A stretch of DNA of 64,000 nucleotides from Xylanibacter caecicola (GTDB taxonomy: Bacteria; Bacteroidota; Bacteroidia; Bacteroidales; Bacteroidaceae): positions 1 through 64,000 of the forward strand of contig NZ_JABKKJ010000005.1 of the NCBI RefSeq assembly GCF_013166515.1, written 5' to 3'. A program made the translations under genes and the position numbers. The notes under the pieces were generated by a model. It had not been told where the DNA came from and ran no database searches. It saw only the letters and a list, made by a program, of their open reading frames with translations. Below are positions 42,993-49,199 of the stretch, one piece after another (positions within the stretch are counted from its first letter, which is position 1; each line of letters begins with the position of its first letter).

Positions 42993-44243
42993 TTATCTGC
43001 CACCAACGATGAAACCGGCCCTGCCAAGATCATCCCAGAAATGAGGATAGGACTTGCTTACTACCTGCGGATTGTTGATTTTCAATCCCGGAAACTTAAA
43101 CGCCAACGGTGCAAAAGCCATTGCCATGCGGTGATCTTCATACGTGTCTATCGCCATGTCTGTCGCCGGTTCGCAACGCTCGCCGTCCCACCACAGTTCG
43201 CTGTCGTTGCTATCTTTTATCACATAACCCAACTTAAGCATTTCCGTCTTTAATGCCTGTATGCGGTCGGTCTCCTTTATCTTCAACGTAGCAAGCCCCG
43301 TAAACCTGAACGGTATGTTCATGACGGCACAACACACTACAAATGTCTGAGCCATGTCGGGCTGGTTGATAAAGTCGTAGTCAAACCTCGGCAAACGGGT
43401 ATGAAGCTTTTTCAGTCTTACGGCAGCAGGCTGCCCGTTGCCGTTTTTCTCAAATATCGTCTTGACACCAAGCATATTGAAAAGATATTTCACAACCGAG
43501 TCGCCTTGCAACGAACCGTCTTCAAGCCCCGTAAGTCTTATTTCCGCATCCATATCATCGCAAAGGGCTACAGCCTCATACCAGTATGAAGCCGCGCTCC
43601 AGTCGTTTTCGATGAAATATGTTCTCTGATTGTAACGTTTGTGGTGCACCTTTATGGTGTCATTGCCGGTCCACTCTGCCATTGCACCAAAATCGCGCAT
43701 CATGCAAAGAGTCAGGTCTATATACGGACGCGATATGACATCTCCGGTAAGCTTAAGCTCGAGTCCGTGTTCAAGAACCGGTCCTATCATCAACAGTGCC
43801 GATATATATTGCGAGCTTACATTGCCCGGAATTTCGAGCATTCCGCCCTGCAATGCCTTTCCTTTGATACGCAACGGAGGAAACCCTTCCTCACCCTCAT
43901 ATTCTATATCAGCGCCCAAATATCTCAAAGCGTTCACAAGTATGCCTATCGGACGGTGCTTCATTCTCTCCGTTCCGGTTATCACATGCTCGCCTTCGAT
44001 GACCGAAAGATATGCCGTCATGAAACGCATCGCCGTGCCGGCAGCCTTTATGTCTATCGTTTCGGGCATGTCGCTGAGCGCCCTCAGAACAACTTCCGTA
44101 TCGTCACAGTCAGAAAGATTGCCGGGCAGCACGTCGCCGCCCGACAGTGCGTGTATTATAAGAGCCCTGTTGCTGATGCTTTTCGAAGCAGGCAGATTTA
44201 TTGTTGTACCAAGAGTCCGTGGTGCTGTTATGTTGTATTGCAT
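42993..44243 (-). CDS. aroA: 3-phosphoshikimate 1-carboxyvinyltransferase (EPSP synthase)
   Basis: A 416-residue enzyme of the shikimate pathway that joins phosphoenolpyruvate to shikimate 3-phosphate. Motifs are LPASKSISNRALIIHAL, the substrate site AGTAMRFMTAYL (usual form GTAxR), VSSQYISALLMIGP, and ETDRIQALKTEMLKLG with DHRMAMAFAPLAFK near the C-terminus. The order is complete and the length is slightly below the E. coli enzyme, as in Bacteroidetes. First gene of the aroA-porW-porX-tsaE run, with a -7 box 95 bases upstream. Confidence 0.95.
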   Translation of the reverse strand: MQYNITAPRTLGTTINLPASKSISNRALIIHALSGGDVLPGNLSDCDDTEVVLRALSDMPETIDIKAAGTAMRFMTAYLSVIEGEHVITGTERMKHRPIGILVNALRYLGADIEYEGEEGFPPLRIKGKALQGGMLEIPGNVSSQYISALLMIGPVLEHGLELKLTGDVISRPYIDLTLCMMRDFGAMAEWTGNDTIKVHHKRYNQRTYFIENDWSAASYWYEAVALCDDMDAEIRLTGLEDGSLQGDSVVKYLFNMLGVKTIFEKNGNGQPAAVRLKKLHTRLPRFDYDFINQPDMAQTFVVCCAVMNIPFRFTGLATLKIKETDRIQALKTEMLKLGYVIKDSNDSELWWDGERCEPATDMAIDTYEDHRMAMAFAPLAFKFPGLKINNPQVVSKSYPHFWDDLGRAGFIVGGR

Positions 44244-44337
44244 ATATTCCTATGTTTTATAATCCTCATTTTCAAAGTACGGAAACAGCTTTGCTTTATA
44301 TTCCATAACTCCCTTTATCTGATGAAAATCACATTTG

Positions 44338-44345
44338 CAAATTTA
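44338..44345 (-). promoter_or_regulatory. Promoter -7 box of aroA
   Basis: TAAATTTG on the minus strand, giving a leader of roughly 90 nt to aroA. Confidence 0.45.
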
Positions 44346-44550
44346 TTAATTATAATCGTCATTGACAAGTAAACAACTGATAAAGTTAGTTATATCATGT
44401 TGCATATATAACACAGGTATAGCCCGAAGAACATTATTGTCGGCAGAAATCGTTTGTGGGGGGGAAAGGAAGATGGGTATGGAAGAAAAAGAAGAGAAGA
44501 TAAAGGAATTCGATGGATTAACACCATTTTATTGACACCTTTTTTTACGT

Positions 44551-44648
44551 ATTCGTGCGGAAAAATGTATAATACCGGACAATTATCGTGCAAAAAAATG
44601 TAGCTTTCCGGATGATATTCGTGCGAAAAAATGTAAAACGGATAGAAT
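44551..44648. repeat. Three copies of a 33-bp tandem repeat
   Basis: The word CGTGCnnAAAAATGTA recurs at 44554, 44587 and 44620, exactly 33 bases apart; CCGGA-type words separate the copies (ATACCGGACA, TTTCCGGATG, AACGGATAG). No gene covers it. A run of seven G lies just left of it at 44458-44464. Confidence 0.75.
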
Positions 44649-44840
44649 ACATGTCTGTATTTTTTATTTTATCCGACATCTCTTCCAGTGACAGACACTT
44701 GTACGCTTACGACATTTTACACAATATTATCGTCTGTCGGCATGAAACAGTGTTATTGTAAACAGCAGACAAACAGACGTTTACGTCTTACACATCTTAT
44801 ATCGGCTGCACCGTTCTATACAAATATCCGTCCTTTTTCC

Positions 44841-44980
44841 TGTGACAGTTGTGACAGATGTGTACACTTGTTTTATAAAATACGCGAGAATTAAAAAATA
44901 GTCATCCTTTAAAGGAAAGGTATTTTTTAATCTACGGAAATGTTATAAAGTAAGTGTCAACATCTGTCACAAGTGTCACA
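44841..44980. repeat. 140-bp inverted repeat with a nested cruciform
   Basis: Arms 44841-44869 and 44952-44980 are complementary at 26 of 29 positions (TGTGACAGTTGTGACAGATG type). The 82-base loop contains a second symmetric structure: ATTAAAAAATA (44890-44900), TCCTTTAAAGGA (44905-44916) and TATTTTTTAAT (44921-44931). Size and loop match the element at 20330-20468. Confidence 0.75.
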
Positions 44981-45014
44981 CAAGGTTATGAGGTGATTAT
45001 GAGGTTATGAGGTT

Positions 45015-45146
45015 GTAAGGTGGGAGGTTATAAGGTGATAACGGTCCTGACACATGAAGCCCTGTGATTTTGCAATAACATCATTTATAACCTCAAAACC
45101 TTACAACCTCAAACAGCATTTATCACCTTATAACCTCACACCTTAC
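45015..45146. repeat. 132-bp inverted repeat made of GAGGTTATAAGG-type words
   Basis: Arms 45015-45041 and 45120-45146 are complementary at 26 of 27 positions around a 78-base loop. Both arms and the flanks (44985-45014 and 45147-45170) are built from short degenerate units such as GGTTATAAGGTG and AGGTTATGAG. Confidence 0.8.
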
Positions 45147-45220
45147 CACCTTATAACCTTAAATTCTGCCAATTCCTGTCAATTCCCGCCAATTCCCGCC
45201 AACGCGGTTTCATGCCTTTG

Positions 45221-45228
45221 TATCTTTG
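45221..45228 (+). promoter_or_regulatory. Orphan promoter-like -7 box
   Basis: TATCTTTG followed by GCACTG, resembling the nearby tRNA promoters. It leads into a 32-codon frame (45253-45351) and then a repeat array; no established gene follows. Confidence 0.4.
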
Positions 45229-45252
45229 CACTGTCAACAAAATAAAGAGCAA

Positions 45253-45351
45253 ATGAACCGCAAAGAAAAATTATCTATAGCCGAAAGTGCGCCACTTAAG
45301 GCTGCAAAGTGCGCCATTTCACAGCGTAAACCTACGCATTTTACAGCGTGA
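45253..45351 (+). CDS. Possible 32-residue peptide (remnant or leader)
   Basis: ATG at 45253, 25 bases after a good -7 box, opens a frame of 32 codons (MNRKEKLSIAESAPLK...) ending at 45351. The second half is encoded by the 22-bp repeat array, so it reads as a gene start overrun by repeats or as chance. The first nine residues have a normal composition. I do not recognise it. Confidence 0.2.
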   Translation: MNRKEKLSIAESAPLKAAKCAISQRKPTHFTA

Positions 45352-45420
45352 TGTTACGCACTTTACAGCCTTAAGTGGCGCACATCACAAGCTCAAGTGG
45401 CATACTTTACATGGGTAGTG
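45289..45420. repeat. Array 3: six units at exactly 22-bp spacing
   Basis: Unit heads GCGCCAC, GCGCCAT, TACGCAT, TACGCAC, GGCGCAC and GGCATAC begin at 45289, 45311, 45333, 45355, 45377 and 45399, each 22 bases apart. Bodies are like CATTTTACAGCGTGATGT or CACTTTACAGCCTTAAGT. It is the most regular of the three arrays in the window. Confidence 0.75.
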
Positions 45421-45510
45421 GAATAATTCCCGTTAATTATAAATTATACATTGTCAATTATAAATTAATATACATATCTTCTCCACCAATACCATTCAGA
45501 TACAACAATA

Positions 45511-45547
45511 AAAAAATGCGACGAAAGATTTAATCTCTTCATCGCAT
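45511..45547 (-). terminator. Terminator of tRNA-Pro
   Basis: On the minus strand GCGATGAAGAGATT pairs imperfectly with AATCTTTCGTCGC, followed by a run of seven T, directly after the tRNA. Confidence 0.8.
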
Positions 45548-45549
45548 TG

Positions 45550-45622
45550 TCGGGATGAGGCGACTCGAACGCCCGACCCCTACGTCCCGAACGTAGTGCG
45601 CTACCAACTGCGCTACATCCCG
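45550..45622 (-). tRNA. tRNA-Pro (anticodon CGG)
   Basis: Read on the minus strand: acceptor CGGGATG with CATCCCG, D-arm GCGCAGTTGGTAGCGC, anticodon loop TTCGGGA in a TACG/CGTA stem, and T-arm GGGCGTTCGAGTCGCC. Discriminator A, no encoded CCA. It diverges from tRNA-Phe. Confidence 0.94.
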
Positions 45623-45675
45623 ATTGCATTCCTAATATCAAGCGTAACATACACCCTTATTCCGTAAATGCGGTG

Positions 45676-45683
45676 CAAAGATA
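45676..45683 (-). promoter_or_regulatory. tRNA-Pro promoter -7 box
   Basis: TATCTTTG followed by GCACCGC on the minus strand, 54 bases before the tRNA; close to the TACCTTTGCACCCG motif of the other tRNA genes here. Confidence 0.65.
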
Positions 45684-45733
45684 CTACATTTTTCCGAAAC
45701 GGAAAGCATTTTGGCAATAAATATCAAAATAAA

Positions 45734-45765
45734 TTTGTAAGATTGGCAAAAAACACCTACCTTTG
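45734..45765 (+). promoter_or_regulatory. tRNA-Phe promoter with perfect -33 and -7 boxes
   Basis: TTTG (45734-45737), a 20-base spacer and TACCTTTG (45758-45765) match the Bacteroidetes consensus exactly. GCACCCGC follows. The tRNA starts 23 bases downstream. Confidence 0.85.
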
Positions 45766-45787
45766 CACCCGCAAAAGACAAAAACAT

Positions 45788-45860
45788 GGTGCCATAGCTC
45801 AGTTGGTAGAGCAAAGGACTGAAAATCCTTGTGTCACTGGTTCGATTCCCGTTGGCACCA
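45788..45860 (+). tRNA. tRNA-Phe (anticodon GAA)
   Basis: Acceptor GGTGCCA with TGGCACC, D-arm GCTCAGTTGGTAGAGC, anticodon stem AGGA/TCCT with loop CTGAAAA, and T-arm CTGGTTCGATTCCCG. Discriminator A; a following C-A is present but CCA is not complete. It borders the defence island. Confidence 0.95.
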
Positions 45861-45884
45861 CAGAAAAGAAAACAAAAGAAAGTA

Positions 45885-45920
45885 AAATCCTGATTTCCAA
45901 AATGAAATCAGGATTTTTTA
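45885..45920 (+). terminator. Terminator of tRNA-Phe
   Basis: AAATCCTGATTTC and GAAATCAGGATTTTTT form a 13-bp stem with a short loop and a T-run, 25 bases after the tRNA. The stretch 45921-46068 to the next gene shows no feature. Confidence 0.9.
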
Positions 45921-46068
45921 TTTCTCTTTGGAAATGGGAAATCAGAACTTACCCCATTACTGCAAAGCATATTGACCACTACAGACAAAACACCAGAAAC
46001 TCCTAGTATACAAAATAAAAAAATAGAAGTGCCATTTTGAATACGAATATATTACATAAGCAATAATT

Positions 46069-47586
46069 CTATTTGATATTATTCGTTAGCCATTCTTTAG
46101 CCACTTCTGTCAGTCGGTATTGTTGTTTTGGGTGCTTCGGCTGATTTGGATAAAGCCGTTCTATCAATCCTTCTTCCAATGCGGGATTAATATATCTTTC
46201 ACGAAAATACTTTAAGTCTTTAATATCACATATATCCGCCATATTCCTCATTGTCATGTAAGAATCTTCCATTTTTTGAATAAGCAGTTCCACTTGAGGG
46301 GTACTTAGGGGATGCTTAGGGGGTACTTGAGGGGTACTTAGGGGGTATTTGCCCCCCTCTGTTATCTTTTTGTCCTCTTTATCATTCTCTATGATATCAG
46401 ATTTGAAATCAGGTCGCTTGAACGTGATTGTAACGAAGCCCCCATCAGAAGACCATGTAGGAGTTTCCACTCCTTGCGCCTGACAAGCATCCATGATACG
46501 CCTTGCACCGCTGCCCCAATTTTCCAAATAAGTCATCCGATAAAGAGCTTCCGCCACTTTCAAGTTATGGGGATATGACTCGTGTGGTTCCTTTATGTTT
46601 TCAGGTGTTATCTGAGGTGGAAATATGCCTGGACTTGCAATTTCTATACGGTCATCATAGATGGCAAGACTGATAGTCAGATTATACCTCTCCCAATGAC
46701 GATGGCAAAGGGCATTGATAAGAGCTTCTCTTAACGCATGATAAGGCACTTCAAGCTGTTCTTCTCGTTCCAAACTATGGTTAGTGATTCTACCGCTAAG
46801 AGATAAATGCTTGAAACAAAATGCGACTCCGGCATCTAAAAGTTGGAAGAAGTTGCCTTCGGCACGTTGATTATCACGGAACATATTTTTATTCGTACCT
46901 ACAAACCGCGCCATTCTTAACGTGAACTGAGGATATTCGTCTATATTATTAGAAAAGAGTAAGACCGCCCCGTTTGTCGGCACACCATTCTTAAGCAACT
47001 TCCATTTTGACAGAATATCTCCTGTCGGCTCATACAATGCAGATTCCGGAATGCGCCCGCCATCAATACCTCGACGGATGCAATTACGGATTAGATTCTC
47101 GTTAAGGTCTGCTAAAGTTACCCCATTAGCAGCCAACCTTTCCCACGCATACAACTGAGGTTGATGTGCACGGATACGCTCATCATACATATCTTGCGGC
47201 ATCACCTTCGTGGTGCTCTCAACTTTGTAATAGGGGCAACCGTGGAATGTATGCGGACGCTCGCCCCAGACCCAACCGTCAAAGTGTATGGCAATAACTT
47301 TGTTGCCCGGGTGCTCCGGTACATCAACATACGCTACCCGCACATCTACAGCAGGTTCCAACCCAGCCAAAGCCTGAGCAATCTCCTGTTGTGTCTTGTC
47401 TGTAACTTCTTGTCCAATTATCTTCAGCGACTTAGGTGCTACACCGAAAATCAGCCAACCGCCTTCTGTGTTCAAGAAAGCACATGCCGAGTGCATACCG
47501 TCTTTCAACTCTCCGGTAGTCTTTTTCAGTTCCAGAGTCCGCGACTCATCAGCAGACACAAGGTTTTTTATATCGTCAATTATCAT
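46069..47586 (-). CDS. AlbA_2 (Schlafen-type) domain ATPase/transcription regulator-like protein
   Basis: A 505-residue cytoplasmic protein. Residues about 10-130 are an AlbA_2/Schlafen domain (ESRTLELKKT, ACAFLNTEGGWLIFGV), associated in relatives with nucleic-acid binding or cleavage. Residues about 270-400 show the COG2865 GHKL-ATPase-like block (YHALREALINALCHRHWERY, IEIASPGIFPP, ENWGSGARRI). A linker at 430-450 has a direct protein repeat (two copies of HPLSTPQV/YPLSTPQV), then a winged-helix end. It follows the 156-residue gene by 15 bases and closes the hsd-led run. Such proteins often accompany type I restriction operons; a defence or regulatory role is inferred. Confidence 0.82.
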   Translation of the reverse strand: MIIDDIKNLVSADESRTLELKKTTGELKDGMHSACAFLNTEGGWLIFGVAPKSLKIIGQEVTDKTQQEIAQALAGLEPAVDVRVAYVDVPEHPGNKVIAIHFDGWVWGERPHTFHGCPYYKVESTTKVMPQDMYDERIRAHQPQLYAWERLAANGVTLADLNENLIRNCIRRGIDGGRIPESALYEPTGDILSKWKLLKNGVPTNGAVLLFSNNIDEYPQFTLRMARFVGTNKNMFRDNQRAEGNFFQLLDAGVAFCFKHLSLSGRITNHSLEREEQLEVPYHALREALINALCHRHWERYNLTISLAIYDDRIEIASPGIFPPQITPENIKEPHESYPHNLKVAEALYRMTYLENWGSGARRIMDACQAQGVETPTWSSDGGFVTITFKRPDFKSDIIENDKEDKKITEGGKYPLSTPQVPPKHPLSTPQVELLIQKMEDSYMTMRNMADICDIKDLKYFRERYINPALEEGLIERLYPNQPKHPKQQYRLTEVAKEWLTNNIK

Positions 47587-47601
47587 GTCTTTATAATAGA
47601 T

Positions 47602-48072
47602 TTAGTATACATGAAATGTATTCTTTAAGCGTTGCAGTTCCATTGCTAAAGACGGATTATGAATAGACGTTGTTAACTGAAAGTACAACTGAGATATATT
47701 GGATTGTAAGGTAAAGGGCAATGATAGAGAAGATACCTTTTCTGAGGAAAGAAAGGAATTAATAGAGCTAATTGCCAAATATGCCATAGAAAACATACTG
47801 TTATTTTGCAACTCAACAATAGCTAATTGTATAGCATAATTAATTGCACTAATGGTATAATTATCTCGGTCATTTTTAAAACGAGCAATTTCATTTTCAA
47901 TACTATGTTTCTGTATGAGATTCATATACGGATTATTTGCATTATAGAGAGAGTATTGATTGTTTATCTCCATCAATTTCAATTCAAACTCTTTCTGAGA
48001 AATTTGAGATTGAGATACCCTTGCCTGCATAAGAGCATCGGAAGAACTTTTATATAACATATTTGCATCCAT
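47602..48072 (-). CDS. Unknown small helical protein in the hsd operon
   Basis: A 156-residue protein rich in Asn, Ser, Gln and Ile, with no signal peptide. Residues about 12-75 are predicted helical (ISQKEFELKLMEINNQYSLY). The middle (AIQLAIVELQNNSMFSMAYLAI) is moderately hydrophobic. Its ATG shares a base with the stop of the upstream gene (TAATG), so the two are translationally coupled and probably form a complex. Base composition is notably A/T-rich. I recognise no family. Confidence 0.7.
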   Translation of the reverse strand: MDANMLYKSSSDALMQARVSQSQISQKEFELKLMEINNQYSLYNANNPYMNLIQKHSIENEIARFKNDRDNYTISAINYAIQLAIVELQNNSMFSMAYLAISSINSFLSSEKVSSLSLPFTLQSNISQLYFQLTTSIHNPSLAMELQRLKNTFHVY

Positions 48073-49148
48073 TATCTTTGCTCCTCCTTTCCTTTAGATT
48101 CTATATTATTTGTTGATTCTGTTTTATTTGAACTCGTTTTGTTATCGGCTTCTGTAGAAACAGGGACAATTCCATTATTAGATTGTATTTCATTTATATA
48201 TGTACTTGTCTGAGTAATCAATTTGCTCATTTGATCATTAACATCTTGAAATTGCCTATTTTTTTCATTTAGCAACAGCTTTATCCGTTCTTCATATTCT
48301 TTAGATATTCGTTGGAATTCTTTGTCCAACACTTGTCTTTGCTCATCGAAGTTTCTCAGTAAATTACTGCTTAACTGTTCAATTTTATCACTTTTTTCCA
48401 TAACAACCAAAAATGTATCATTTATTCTTTCTTGTTGTTTTTGAATAAATGTATTCACTGTCGCTTCTGTATTTTCTATTAATTCGGTTGTCGTATTCTT
48501 AAGTTTTTCAACTTCTTTCTCTCCATCGCATTTGAGTTGCTTGATATCTTTGACCCCTTCATTTCCTTGCTGAATAAGTTCATCCATTTTGAAAATAGAA
48601 TAAAAACTGAATACAAGAAAAAGTATAGTCAAAATCGCAGCCCACATGGTAATATTGCTATACTCATGCTCTATTTTATTTAAATGAAGATCTATCATAG
48701 TTTTAGTTTGCCCATTAAGTAGATCTCGTTCTATCCCTAATAACAGAGAATCACGTTGGATTTTTGAATCATATTCCTTGTGAAAGACATCAAGGTTTTC
48801 AAAATGGATAGATAATAGGTTTGATAACTCCTTATACTGAGCTTTAGATAAAGTTCGATTGCCCTTTAACGATTGTTTTATCAAAGAGTCCGCCCATATC
48901 CGGGTATTACATTCTAATAGTTTGCATGTTAACTCTTTGTTGTATGTAATCAAATTTACATATAAACTATCCGCTTTCTGAATATGCTCGGTATGACACT
49001 CTTTTATTTTTTCTTGTGACTCCAATAGAGTTTTATTTGATGAGAATAGATATATAATAAAAGCACACACCATAATTAGCAAGACTATTAAAAACAACGT
49101 TCCTTGCTTTATATCTTTAATTTTAAGCAGAGTCTTTATTGTACACAT
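48072..49148 (-). CDS. Two-helix membrane protein with long cytoplasmic coiled coil, unknown
   Basis: A 358-residue inner-membrane protein. Helix 1 is at about 16-35 (GTLFLIVLLIMVCAFIIYLF) and helix 2 at 167-187 (ITMWAAILTILFLVFSFYSI). Between them lies a periplasmic helical domain of about 130 residues. After helix 2 a coiled coil runs from about 195 to 315 (VEKLKNTTTELIENTEATVN, FDEQRQVLDKEFQRISKEYE) and a Ser/Thr/Asn-rich tail follows. The layout is that of a sensor or scaffold, like a chemoreceptor without its signalling tip. It begins 51 bases after hsdR and overlaps the next gene. No family recognised. Confidence 0.72.
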   Translation of the reverse strand: MCTIKTLLKIKDIKQGTLFLIVLLIMVCAFIIYLFSSNKTLLESQEKIKECHTEHIQKADSLYVNLITYNKELTCKLLECNTRIWADSLIKQSLKGNRTLSKAQYKELSNLLSIHFENLDVFHKEYDSKIQRDSLLLGIERDLLNGQTKTMIDLHLNKIEHEYSNITMWAAILTILFLVFSFYSIFKMDELIQQGNEGVKDIKQLKCDGEKEVEKLKNTTTELIENTEATVNTFIQKQQERINDTFLVVMEKSDKIEQLSSNLLRNFDEQRQVLDKEFQRISKEYEERIKLLLNEKNRQFQDVNDQMSKLITQTSTYINEIQSNNGIVPVSTEADNKTSSNKTESTNNIESKGKEEQR

Positions 49149-49199
49149 ATGATTTTTGTTATATCCATTATATTTAGTTCTTTATTCTTTTTACTTGTT

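Noticed and set aside
44390..44593. Minus-strand open frame of 67 codons next to the G7 run
   Set aside because: It is built across homopolymer and 33-bp repeat sequence and has no recognisable features.
45289..45420. Possible CRISPR array
   Set aside because: Units are degenerate throughout, with no conserved repeat separated by unique spacers and no cas genes nearby; the period of 22 is too short for repeat plus spacer.
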